Shown here piece after piece: positions 48,601 to 60,200 of a DNA stretch of 64,000 bases. Source of the DNA: Guyanagaster necrorhizus (lineage: Eukaryota; Basidiomycota; Agaricomycetes; Agaricales; Physalacriaceae). The notes beneath the pieces were generated by a model, which saw nothing but the letters and a program-made list of their open reading frames with translations, ran no database searches and was not told the origin of the DNA. Every line of letters starts with the position of its first letter. Within the stretch, counting starts at the first letter, position 1. Location of the stretch: assembly GCF_019112545.1 (NCBI RefSeq), contig NW_025064892.1:372001-436000 (forward strand). Direction: 5' to 3'. The translations under genes were made by a program, and so were the position numbers.

Positions 48601-51580
48601 CGTCCAGAGAGCAGCCTTAGTCAAGCAGATGACCTCTGGAGCGAAACTGGGAGACAATTTGCCAGTGATTCTACAACTGATGATACCAGCGTGGATGCCT
48701 TGGGTAGCCCCGAAGCAGAGACGCCGTTGACTGATGTGCAGAATCAGCTGGAAAGCCGTCTTCATGCGATTGCAGAGTCATCTCCCGAGGCGGAAGATTT
48801 GAAAGTGGAGAAAGATCATATGGAGCATCAGCTACGCCTTGTGCGCGCCCAGATGAAACGCATTATAGACGCCAGGGCTCGTGGAGAAACTGAATTGGAG
48901 ATGATGGATTTTGAACCTGTCATTTACTCGGCGCGGCAACTCAGGCTCATTCGAAAAGTCCTCGACAAATGGAGAGCACATCGGTCATTTTCGATGGCAG
49001 AGGTTGTTCTATCCAATGCAGTTGTTATCAAAGAGGCCAACATCATTAGGTAAATGCTTTTCTCTTCGTCGTTGAGTGCGTTCAATCTTCTTACTATATC
49101 TGTAGCAAGGAGCTTAATAAAGATGTATCTTACAATTTCACGATTGCGTCTGGTGGTTCGTTGGCAGCGCCTGTGTCTGCTGTGGATACAATTGCAGGGT
49201 TGGATCAATTTGGCGATGTCTCGGACCCGGTGTTGGCTTCAGCAACTCAACCATCAGTGGCTGTCAAAATACTTGATAAGCGTCATAGTGCTATCTATAC
49301 GTGGTCGCTCGATCGCCTTCAACAGCAGCTACAACGCATGCGCAACCTAACAACATATATCGACCGGCCTTCGTACACGCAGCACTTTTCTTCCGATGAG
49401 CCCTTCTACCATTCCCCACCTCCAGAGTATTCATTCGTTGGTAATGCTCTGATATCTCTCGCGCCACTATCACGTCGGCTATCCTCTGTGTGCACCGTAC
49501 CGATATTCTGTCGTTACACGTCGGAGGCTATGGGCTCATGTAGGATTGACATTAAGATTGTCAATGTTGCATCCAAATACCCCAATGGATCTATACCCTC
49601 TACTCGCGCACCCTCACCTGTTCCAGCGACTATATCTCCAGGCAGTAAACTCAGCTTCTTTGTCACTGTTGACACTGTAAAGGGTCTGTCGCCTCATGAC
49701 TTTTCAGCTGTTCACCTCCAGGTTCGGTTATCCTCCTTCGCCGGGCCCACTTTATCGTCGGAAGAAGTATTCCCATCTAGTGCTGTGGATCTCGAATCTG
49801 GTTCTCTTTCAGAATTGAAGTTTCGCCGTAGCTTCAGCATTGTCGCTACATCCAAGGTGTTGACACACTTGCGTCAAGGATATGCGCCGATAGAGTTCTT
49901 CGCGTCCATCAGACCAACGTACCTCGAGCGCTTGGAGCGATGGGATGAGATGCGGGAAATCAAGCATGTTCCTCGCTCTGGGACCTCTAGCCCCGGGTCA
50001 GAAACCCGGGCCGCGAGTTTGCCGCACATGCGTCGGTCAGAAACTGACTTCGTTGTGCAGCAGACACATGACGTCGTGGCCTGGTTACAACTTTGTGAAC
50101 TGGCACCTGATGGGCAGTACAATCCTGTCCCAGTCATCTCGCAGGGCGGCCATGATCCAGGCTCATTTTCGCTCCGCCAGGGTCTCCAACGCCGGATAGT
50201 AGTTTCTCTGGCGTCTAACTCTGGCCAACAGTTCCCTTGGATTGAGGTCACCAAGGTACGGATAGGCAATGTCCGGCTCCTTGATCCCAAAGGTCGCGTG
50301 CACAAGTCAACGTCAAAGGCTATGGTGACGCTTCCTTTACTTAAGGATCAGACGGTAGAATTTCGACCTGACGGAAGCGGCCTATTGTTAGCGGAAGTTC
50401 TTTGGGATTCCAGCGTCCATGATTCGGTTCTTTTGAACAGGGTGACAGCATCCAATCAACGGATTCTGTTGCAATTGAACTGGGCAGTAGCTGTCGAGAC
50501 TTGCAGTGATCCTGTCCAGTTCAACGCGGATATTGCCATTACTATAGAGACTCGAGATGCAAGGCCACCTTCACGGTTCCTTACGTTTCTGGGATCGAGC
50601 AAAATACTAGCAAAGAGTAGTACTCTGTTCAGTGTGCGCTTGTCACCTCCTCTCACGAGATCCCCCAAAGATCTATGGCGTCTGGATACGTCAGAGAAAT
50701 ATGTACGGGGTGAAGAGGCCTTGGGTGTGTGGAAACCACGGGGCATATCCGTTGTGGAAGATTACTCCCGCTTGATCACAATGGAGAGACGAGCTGCGGA
50801 CGTTCAAGCCATACGTGTCATACTTGCAGCGTCGCCACCCAAACCTATTCAGTCTGATGCACTCGCTTGGAGAGCTGACGGACTTATTAAGAAATCTCTA
50901 GAACTTTGGCAGAAGCGGTTTGGACTGATGGGCGATGTGAGTTCTTTGTTTTATTGTATTGCGGCCAGCGCAATATCTGATTCTCCTTTTGCTTAGATCG
51001 TTCTCAGTCAGGAGCCAAGTGACGAGGATAGCCGCTCATCGAAGCAGACCACTGATCTGGATTCCCTTGAAGGCATCAAGTTTGTTTCTGAGACAAAAGT
51101 CGTACCCAGAAGGTAAATGATTCGAGCACCGCTAATTCTAAAATTACTTATTAACATCATTACAGTGACGGCGCCACCAAAAAGGGCCATTTAATGATCT
51201 TGATAGATGCTGGGCAGAACATATGGGAAAAGCGGTGGTTCGTGCTGAAAAGGTGCGCATGACGTTCTGACTTTTTCTAATCTTCTGATGAAATATCAGA
51301 CCCTATCTTCACATGTATGCACATTCAAATGAATTAGAGGAAGTCGGGGTGGTTAGCCTCACCGGTACTAACGTGGAAAGTGATCCACAGAAGGAAATAT
51401 TGTTAGGGGTAGGTCATTTCTACCTTTGACTGAATTCAGTGTCTTCATCCGCATTGGCAGAAACCCTTTTCGTTCACTCTTTTTACGTCTTCGAATTCTC
51501 ATGCATTTGCAGCACCCAGTAATAAAGAACTTTATTCATGGGTAATGAAGTTGGATCCCACTCGTTTGGTATCTTCATGA
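45685..51580 (+). CDS. Kinesin-3 motor (Unc104/KIF1 type)
   Basis: Plus-end-directed microtubule motor for vesicle/endosome transport. More than 20 exons, roughly 1,550 residues. Motor domain: [40 protein letters not shown] (P-loop spread over tiny exons at 46113-46124, 46180-46198 and 46250-46260), [11 protein letters not shown] (switch I), [14 protein letters not shown] (switch II), [15 protein letters not shown]. Then a neck/coiled coil, an FHA domain ([34 protein letters not shown]), KIF1-specific regions ([20 protein letters not shown]) and a C-terminal PH domain ([40 protein letters not shown]). FHA plus C-terminal PH after the motor is diagnostic of Unc104/KIF1A. The PH domain would bind phosphoinositides on cargo. 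It ends LDPTRLVSS. Confidence 0.94.
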
Positions 51581-53003
51581 TGATTGATTACGACTGATTT
51601 ATGCCCCGCTCAGCTTATCATATCTGTCCTTCTAGCTAGATTACTTTACACCGTGATTCAGTTTTTGCCTTCTCACAAGTGGATTTCATGTATACATACA
51701 TACTCATACCACTACGCTCGCTATCTGGTCATTGCCGCTCATTGTCTAATTTGTAGATGTTAAACCATTTGTACCATTCGATATCCGTAGTACTGTTATT
51801 ACAATCTATTTGACCTGCGGGGACTACCGCATGTGTTACATCAAGAAACCAAGAATTATATGCTTGGTGGAAAACAATTCGACTTCCTAATTGCACCAGC
51901 ATCTCGGCCGAAATCACCATCAAAGAAGTCAGCATGTGCTTTCCGTCAAACCTTGCAAGCTAGACGCAGCATGGTCGAGTCATATGGCTGTACGGAACAA
52001 ATAGAGTAAGTGACCAACTTGACACACTCTCCTGCTAGAACATTCATTATACGGTCAGGGCCTGCGTCAGGGAACGTTCGAAGGAGAAGCCTGCGGTCTC
52101 AATACTGTGACTCTCTGTAGGCGTACCATACCACGTGTTCGTTCTGATCGTATGGCTGACGCTGGATCCTTGAGTTATCTTTGTATGACAGGCAGATATA
52201 CTGACTGGTAATTACATTTTCAGTACTGGCTAGACTATACGGAGAGTCTTGATGCCCGCATGCATCTTCGAAAGACTCGGAAGGAGTAAATCCCTGAACC
52301 TGTAACCCATAATGGGTTGAAGTGCTTAATGATTCTAGCAGCGCGCGTTGTCGGATCCTATAGTAACGATTCCGTGGTCTTGCCGACGTGTCCTTGACAT
52401 GAGAACATTTTCAAGGTCCTGTTCCCAGTGTAATCGTCCTTCAATGTCCTAAGAGAAACCAAGTGTGATTCAATACGCGGGTAGTTGGATACCGTGAGAG
52501 AATCCGGGCATCTCTGGACCCCGTGAATATTAAAGATCAGACCGAGATGAAGCCGGCGAACTTAAAAACTAGATGACTTGCAAGGAAACTCTAATAGTGC
52601 GAATGGACTTCTTGCAAGAAGACATTTTTATAGAGAGCGCCGTGACAGCTCGCTTCCAAGTGATCACACACCTGCGCTAGCATCTAACTTCCGAAGGCTT
52701 GTATCGGGGAGTGAATGTTATCAATTGTTTTTTATTTCGACATTTTGGGTGGTATGATATATATATATATATCATAGTAATGTATGCGATGTCTAGTAGA
52801 TGTAATGTTATGCAAGATGACCATAATTTGCTATTCCAGAGTGTGACGAAGAGCGAATACTTGAATAATGACGGAGAATCAGAATCAGAGAATTGGAGAA
52901 GGAAAAGACTAAAGTGTGTGAATTCTGATACCGTTAATCTTGAATATGAGCGACCGATAATGATAGTGCTTGGAGATTCCTTTATCCAATGAAAAGGATG
53001 AGC
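51581..53003. other. Intergenic region with splice-like coding fragments
   Basis: About 1.4 kb after kinesin-3. On the plus strand, 51856-52010 reads MLGGKQFDFLIAPASRPKSP and FRQTLQARRSMVESYGCTEQ, ending at a good GTAAGT donor (about 52008); a later piece after a CATTTTCAG acceptor reads YWLDYTESLDARMHLRKTRK and stops near 52288. Bridging segments are unclear. It may be a short unrecognised gene or the relic of one. 52290-53000 shows only AT-rich sequence. Confidence 0.35.
52753..52776. repeat. 24-bp AT-rich perfect palindrome / (AT)n microsatellite
   Basis: An (AT) run flanked by TATG and CATA forms a perfect self-complementary 24-mer. Probably simple-sequence expansion in noncoding DNA. 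Confidence 0.7.
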
Positions 53004-54630
53004 TTAATCGCAAATTTCAGGCGCGTCGTTCTATGAAATAAAAACAATTTAGTAAAATTAATACATATACCGAAGCCGGAAACTCACCTCTCGAATGAAC
53101 GTCAGCATGTGGCACGTAATGTAGCCTTTCGCGAAGCCAGCTCCAGCGTAAGCGAAAAGGTACATCCATTTCCGCTTGAATGCCTCGTAAGAGTGCTTGT
53201 CATTCAGACCGGGATAGTCCTTNNNNNNNNNNNNNNNNNNNNNNNNNNNNNNNNNNNNNNNNNNNNNNNNNNNNNNNNNNNNNNNNNNNNNNNNNNNNNN
53301 NNNNNNNNNNNNNNNNNNNNNNNNNNNNNNNNNNNNNNNNNNNNNNNNNNNNNNNNNNNNNNNNNNNNNNNNNNNNNNNNNNNNNNNNNNNNNNNNNNNN
53401 NNNNNNNNNNNNNNNNNNNNNNNNNNNNNNNNNNNNNNNNNNNNNNNNNNNNNNNNNNNNNNNNNNNNNNNNNNNNNNNNNNNNNNNNNNNNNNNNNNNN
53501 NNNNNNNNNNNNNNNNNNNNNNNNNNNNNNNNNNNNNNNNNNNNNNNNNNNNNNNNNNNNNNNNNNNNNNNNNNNNNNNNNNNNNNNNNNNNNNNNNNNN
53601 NNNNNNNNNNNNNNNNNNNNNNNNNNNNNNNNNNNNNNNNNNNNNNNNNNNNNNNNNNNNNNNNNNNNNNNNNNNNNNNNNNNNNNNNNNNNNNNNNNNN
53701 NNNNNNNNNNNNNNNNNNNNNNNNNNNNNNNNNNNNNNNNNNNNNNNNNNNNNNNNNNNNNNNNNNNNNNNNNNNNNNNNNNNNNNNNNNNNNNNNNNNN
53801 NNNNNNNNNNNNNNNNNNNNNNNNNNNNNNNNNNNNNNNNNNNNNNNNNNNNNNNNNNNNNNNNNNNNNNNNNNNNNNNNNNNNNNNNNNNNNNNNNNNN
53901 NNNNNNNNNNNNNNNNNNNNNNNNNNNNNNNNNNNNNNNNNNNNNNNNNNNNNNNNNNNNNNNNNNNNNNNNNNNNNNNNNNNNNNNNNNNNNNNNNNNN
54001 NNNNNNNNNNNNNNNNNNNNNNNNNNNNNNNNNNNNNNNNNNNNNNNNNNNNNNNNNNNNNNNNNNNNNNNNNNNNNNNNNNNNNNNNNNNNNNNNNNNN
54101 NNNNNNNNNNNNNNNNNNNNNNNNNNNNNNNNNNNNNNNNNNNNNNNNNNNNNNNNNNNNNNNNNNNNNNNNNNNNNNNNNNNNNNNNNNNNNNNNNNNN
54201 NNNNNNNNNNNNNNNNNGCCTATCATGTACGCTTCGCTGACTAAATAGGGTTAATTAACAACTGATTGCTGATTGGCGGTTACGCGGAACACATACAGCC
54301 TAGATCACCGGAACTGAAGGGAAAAAGTTAGTTCTCAATGTTATCGTTCAGAAAAGAGAGGAAAACATACAGTATGAGACGTAGCCAGAAGTTATCGCTT
54401 TTGACTTTGATGTGGACATGGTTGCAGCCCTTTTTGAAGAATCCGTAGGCATGAGAGCCTTCAGCGTCATCGACGATGAGGTATCCGACAGAGATGGCAC
54501 TCGTTAGGGCCGATAGAATAGACTGGCGAGCAAACGAAGCGAGCCATGATCGGGGGGAGCATAAGGCCAACGCGCCCAGAGATGAAATGGCGCCCTTAGA
54601 GGAGAGGTGGGTGCAGGATTTGAAGGCCAT
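53004..54630 (-). CDS. Cyclopropane-fatty-acyl-phospholipid synthase-like methyltransferase, copy 2 (interrupted by assembly gap)
   Basis: Paralogue of the enzyme at 37020-38680. Exon 1 (54328-54630) encodes MAFKSCTHLSSKGAISSLGA and SWLASFARQSILSALTSAIS, clearly related to but different from copy 1. A short exon then gives SEAYMI, after which the sequence is unknown (53223-54217). Beyond the gap the C-terminal exon resumes (YAGAGFAKGYITCHMLTFIR) and the last mini-exon after a GTGAGT..CATAG intron gives ENDAPEICD with TAA at 53004-53006. Both ends are intact and in frame with copy 1's exon plan, so the gene is probably functional. The SAM-binding and catalytic centre lies inside the gap and cannot be checked. 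Confidence 0.85.
53223..54217. other. Assembly gap (995 N)
   Basis: Unbroken run of N inside CFA synthase copy 2. The matching interval in copy 1 (37239-38264) is 1,026 bp, so the estimated gap size agrees. Apparent open frames across it are meaningless. Confidence 0.99.
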
Positions 54631-56250
54631 TGAGGAAAGAAGAGACTGCTAGTTGATGGTGGCATTGAGGAGCAAGATGGGTGATGCCTTTATAGTGTTC
54701 GGCGGATAAGAGATCAGTTCAGTCTCGAAGGGGTGGTACCTCGAGAATCGTAATCTTTGTCTTCAGGGAGGCCATCCAGGGTCAACTGTATGGAATCGGA
54801 TCTGAATCTTAAGTTCATTTAGAATGCCTGAGAAGACCGTGCGGTGTTTTCCACAGTGAAGCCAAAGAATGGAGACCAGACCCGTAGAAAGCAGTTTAAA
54901 CACCGGATACTTAGCGTATAAAATGGTAGGGATGGCGCGAACCTAAAGTCTATCACCAGCTAAGGCGAAACTCACCGAAACACTCACCAGACCTTCAACA
55001 TGACCAAACAAGTCCCCGGTATATCCCCTTTGGTGATTTCCGAAAAGTGATGGGTCGAATTGCATACTGAGTGCGATTGAGCCAAATATAAAATACGGCG
55101 GACAGAAGAAAACTGACTCCACAAACAGTATCAGCTTTTGTACCTGTGGCGCCGCTTATCGAGAGATGAGCTGTGCAACCATCGAAATTCTGTGGGGTGG
55201 TCGTCTGTTGTCCTTGAATGAAGTCGTCCATGGACCGACAGGTGCAGCGAACAGGAAGGCAGGAGCTGTACCGCCCTGTAGATCTCTTTCCCATCTCTGT
55301 CCGTGGATCTATTGTGTTGCGCGGAAGATATCACCCGGGATTACTGGAAAAATAGACATGAGCATCCGTGTATCGCGTCCCTTTCCGCGGTCAGTCCGGT
55401 CAAAACCCTTGATCTCTCCGTATGACATGGTCCGAGGCCCACCAGGTCCTACCCGTAACCCATTTGATGCTAAGTTTCGCCTCCACCTGGATAAGCCCTT
55501 GATACCGTTGCCGCGGCAAAATCCTCGTTTCCAAATACCGTCAAGCAATGACGGATACGAGTTCAAGCACATCCCATGGCGAATAGCTAATCACCGTGCG
55601 TCTTCTGCTCTTTCGGACTTGTGCTGCCCATCATCTCCATTCCATTCCGTGGCGAAGCGGAGACTGCACCTTTCTTCCGTATGGCCCTACGCACGCGTCA
55701 AAATTTGTAGCCAGTTCCTGTTGCGCGTCTCACGTTCCCATGGATCAGCGCAACAGGTGACCAAGCCGTACGGGGATCCACTGAATACACGTAACAACCT
55801 CTCTCTATGTGCATCAGCCCACGAAGAATTATTCCATCGTCATAACTTTTGTCCAATTTTGGCGGCCATCGGGAGCGAACACGGTTGTAACGTAACCGAA
55901 TGAACATTTTGTAGCATGCACGGAGAAAGATGGGCGCGTGCACGGGGGTAAAGGAGAGGGAAGTCTTATTCCGCACTATAGACGGAGACTGATAAGATCA
56001 GAATTTGAGAACCCAGATACCTGATTCTATCCACCTGGCTGCGACTGCAAGGTGGGAAGGCGTATGGAGTCATTTCATGGTATGGGCATGTCCTTCGTAA
56101 GCCAACTTCGCAGGGGTTAGCATCGTGGGTGGCAATTCTTCGACCTGCTCAATTGTCAGATAATGTCGGTGTTTTCGGGGATTGTCTTGGAATTCCAGAA
56201 CATAACCTTATACCGCTACGTACTCCGGCGGCAGGAAAGCTTGACGGTGT
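54631..56250. other. Intergenic region between CFA copy 2 and ARL2
   Basis: About 1.6 kb with the CFA copy 2 promoter. A plus-strand frame 55166-55903 (245 codons) and a minus-strand frame 54995-55294 with a hydrophobic run (TVCGVSFLLSAVFYIWLNRT) are open. The minus frame has the look of a membrane-anchor exon, such as the start of a cytochrome P450, but no P450 motif follows. I support no gene here. Confidence 0.35.
54689..54694 (-). promoter_or_regulatory. TATA box of CFA synthase copy 2
   Basis: Minus-strand TATAAAGGCATC, about 60 bp upstream of the start codon and shared with copy 1 (TATAAAGGC). Confidence 0.55.
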
Positions 56251-57058
56251 TCAAACTGAGGCAGGGTTTGTATTGATATCGTGCGGCCGGGAAACGAAAG
56301 AAGAGTTGAGAGATGTAGAGGAATAGTAGTACAACCTTCCAGCAACGTCACCTACAACCCAGTCAAGCCCTTCGAACACGTTAGCACCGGTCATTGCACT
56401 GCATGCGAATATCTTCCAGTGGTGAGATTTGATGCTGTTGAGACGGAGCGACTAGATGACGAATGTACAGGGATCATAATTAGAATTAGAAATTTGGAGG
56501 GGGAATGGATATGACACTTGCGGCTATAATTTCGGGAATATTCAATGCCCCCGGAAGATCCTGCTTATTCGCAAACACGAGGAGGGATGCACCTGCTAGA
56601 CGCTATACATTACGGTCATCTCAGTGCCACATTACACTGAGAAACGCGACTTACATCCTCACTCAAGAGACCCCGCAATTCCTGCTTACAATCTTGCATG
56701 CGCATTCGATCCGCAGAGTCAACGACCCACACTATGGCGTCCGTTTGCTCAAAATAGTTGCGCCAATATGGCCTGAGAGTCCGTTGGCCCCCGACATCCC
56801 ATATGTTTAGGGTGTATGGTGAGGATGGTAAGGCAAGCGTCTTTATGTTGAAACCAAGCGTAGGAGACGTTGTCGACGTGTCTTCATGTGATATATACTT
56901 CAATATGGTCGTTTTTCCGGCATTATCGAGGCCACTAGTACATAACAGTCAGGTTCTGTATGAATGAATACCGGTGGATCACTGAAGACGTACAGAAAGA
57001 GAATACGCATTTCCTGCGCTTTAAGGCGATTTTTTCGGATGATAGTGAGTAACCCCAT
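56251..57058 (-). CDS. ARL2: ADP-ribosylation-factor-like GTPase Arl2
   Basis: Small GTPase that works with tubulin cofactor D in alpha/beta-tubulin assembly (S. pombe Alp41). Exons read [20 protein letters not shown], then after a GTACGT..CTAG intron [20 protein letters not shown] (G1), [13 protein letters not shown] (switch I Thr), [20 protein letters not shown] (G3), [40 protein letters not shown] (G4), then [20 protein letters not shown] (G5) and [15 protein letters not shown]. All GTPase motifs are present. The intron before SLRLN has a GC donor (see findings). The C-terminus runs about 25 residues beyond the usual end, to TGA at 56251-56253; a small intron could shorten it. Divergent from eIF5B. 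Confidence 0.9.
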
Positions 57059-57233
57059 GCTGTAGAGGAACTTTAATGTTATAAACGCGAAGGGCAGGCC
57101 GTGAGCCGCGTGAGGGACTTGGTCGTCGTAGGTCAAGAGACGGTATGCTGACAAAGCCATTTCTGCCTTGATCCGATTTCACCAATTCTACGCACTCGGC
57201 ACCGATCCTCACTCAGCTACATCGACACAAATC
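57059..57233. promoter_or_regulatory. Bidirectional promoter between ARL2 and eIF5B
   Basis: 175 bp separate the divergent start codons, so both leaders and promoters overlap here. No TATA box seen. Confidence 0.5.
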
Positions 57234-60200
57234 ATGGCACCAAAAAACGCAAAAGGCAAGAAGGGCAAGAAGAACAACGACGATGATTACTGGTTCATCT
57301 ATTATAATGTTCATGTAGCGTACGGATACTAATATAGCCTAGGGAGAAGGCCGGTGAATCCGTGCCAACTAATGACATTGTCAACCTCACTTTCAAAGAC
57401 GACGATGGTGAAGTCAAGAGCGCTAGCGCTGGATTTTCTGCGCTTGCAGTCGACAATGGCGTGGATGAGGAAGAAGATTTCGGCGGGCTGATGGTATGTT
57501 TCCTGTGCGTGATATCTTCACCGTATCGCCACCAACGAACATTCCACAGAGCGCTATTAAGGCTAGCAATGGAAAGAATAAGAAGGACAAGAGGAAGACT
57601 AAACAACAACCGGTAGATCTTGACGATTTAGAGGAGAATGAAGAGAAAGAGGTGAAGAAACAGCCCGTTGAAATGACGGCGGAAGAACTGGCCGATGAAG
57701 AGTGGGGTCCTATCAAGGACAAAGGGAAAGGTAAGAAGGGAAAGAAAGGCAAGGCTGCCAAGAGGAACCCCCCCGAGGATGAGGATTCAGAGGCCCAGAC
57801 AAAAGGTGAGTTGCCTATATCTTTGGAAGAAGTTTCTTATTTCTAATGCATCCTCTATTAGAGGAGGCTCAGTCGACGACTGTTGAACCATCACAAATAC
57901 CACCTACCTCTGCCGCTGACGTCGATGAAAATGATGAAGAGGGTGGTGGCGTCAAAATTCTTTCCAAAAAAGAAAAAGAAAAACTGAAGAAGGAACGCGA
58001 AAAGGTGTGGTTCTTTTCCTTGTTCAATAACTAAAGACACTGAATGGATATTTGTAGGCAAAAAAAAAGGCTCAGGCTGCTGCCAAGAAGGAAGCTGCCG
58101 CTCCAAGTGCACCTACACCGACGTCCCTCGCTGAACCGGCTCCCCACACTCCTGCGGGTGACGATGAAGGCGATGGTGATGAAGGTGCTGCTACCGGCGC
58201 GGCATCGAAGAAGAAAAAGAAAAAGAAAGCCGCCAAAAAGGACGATGAGCCCGTCCCATCCCCAGCCCCGACAAAGAAGAAAGCCGGTGGCATTAGTGCA
58301 CTGAAAGCCATGATGGAGGAAAAGAAGAGGTTAGAGGAAGAAGCAAGGAAGGCGGTGGAAGCTGAAAGATTGAGGATCGAGGAGGAGGAACGCAAGGCGG
58401 CGGAAGAAGAGAAACGGAGGGAGGAGGAAAAAAAGAGACGGAAGGAGAAGGAGAAGGTAGGTTTTGATTCCCTCAGATGACGAACTAGATCCTGATTTTG
58501 ATTAGGCGAAGAGGGAGTTAGCCAAGAAGGAGGGTAGACTGCTCACGAAGAAACAGAAGGAGGAGCGAACGATGGCAGAAATACGAAAAAAAGCACTGAT
58601 TGCCTCTGGTGCTCAGATTGAGGGCTTGCAGCAGCAGCAACAGGCTGGCGGTCCTCAGAAGAAGGTTGTCTATGGAAATAGAAGGAAGATCGTCAAGAAA
58701 GAGGTAACGGAGTCAAGACCTCGGACGCCTGAGCCTGAGCCGCCCAAGGATCAGGTAAAGGAAGAAGTCAACGGGAAGAGCGCTGCGAAGGAGGATTGGG
58801 ATGATAGCAGTGAAGAGAAGAACGAGGATGTCAAGAAAGCCGACGGAGTCAAGGACGATTGGGATGCGTCGAGTGATGAAGAGGCAGAAAAACCTCCAGC
58901 TGCGTCAGTTGAGCAAAAGAAAGTGCAACCATCATCAAGCCCAAAAGGTGGCTAATCATTTAATCCATCTCACGCAGTAACTAACATGTTTCCCAGTGCC
59001 TGCCCAAGCTCCCGCAAAGCCGAAAGCTGTCGAACCAGCGTCATCAACATCTCAACCTGCCCCTTCCACTGCCACGAAATCAAAAGCCGCACCTGCTGAG
59101 GAATCTGAGGAGTCAGAAGAAGAAAGTGACTCTGAAGACGGCTCTGACTCTGACTCTGATTCCGACTCTGATTCTGAAGAAGAGTCGTCATCTGATGATG
59201 AACTTACTAATGCTCAGAGGATGGCTGCTCAGAAGAAAGCAGAAGCAGCTGAACGACGAGCGAAAGCCCACGAAGCTGCACTGGCCGCCCGCAGTAAAGA
59301 CGATCTACGAAGTCCGATCTGCTGTATTCTGGGACATGTCGATACTGGGAAGACTAAGCTACTTGACAAAATTAGACAGACTAACGTTCAAGAGGGCGAA
59401 GCTGGAGGAATCACCCAACAAATTGGTGCAACATATTTCCCAGTTGAGGCTATCAAGACCAAGACAGCGGTTATGAACAAAGTGAGGGGCGGGCTCATGT
59501 TCCAATGTCCTATCTTCTCATAATCTTCTTTCTAGGATGGAGCCCAAGAATACAAGATTCCAGGTCTTCTGATTATAGATACGCCAGGACACGAATCTTT
59601 TACAAATTTGCGATCTCGTGGTAGTTCTCTGTGCAATATCGCTATATTGGTCGTAGATATAATGGTACGGCTTATTCTCTTCCCCGGACTTTTTAGGCAT
59701 CTAAAGTATTTCCCGTAGCACGGCCTCGAGGCTCAAACCCTTGAATCGTTACGTCTACTAAGGGATCGTAAAACACCTTTCATTGTTGCGCTGAACAAGG
59801 TAAGTCACATGTCCGTGTTTCAAGGACCTGCGATAATATCAGGTGAAGATCGATCGTATGTACGGCTGGGACGCCACCCCCGACGGCGCTTTCCGTGAGT
59901 CCCTAGCAAAGCAGACCCGTGCTGTCCAGCGAGAGTTCGAGGACAGGGTGGCCAAGACAATCGTGGCTTTTGCTGAGGAGGGCCTGAATGCGGTGCTATA
60001 CTACGATAACAAGAACTTTGCCCGGAATGTCTCGCTCGTTCCGACGTCTGCGATAACTGGGGAGGGTGTACCGGATATGATCATGCTTCTGGTGAACCTG
60101 ACCCAGCAGAGGATGAGTGATCGCTTGATGTATCTAAGCGAGTTGGAGTGTACGGTGTTGGAAGTGAAAGTTATTGAAGGTTTGGGTACGACGATTGATG

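Noticed and set aside
53109..54248. Long open frames on both strands across the N run
   Set aside because: They consist almost wholly of unknown bases; only the flanks are real and belong to CFA synthase copy 2.
54995..55294. Possible cytochrome P450 N-terminus on the minus strand
   Set aside because: Only one hydrophobic helix is present; no I-helix, ExxR or haem-cysteine motif follows on this strand.
55166..55903. 245-codon plus-strand frame
   Set aside because: No domain, odd composition (many Arg/Pro/Ser/His), no splice partners; long frames of this kind arise by chance in moderately GC-rich DNA.
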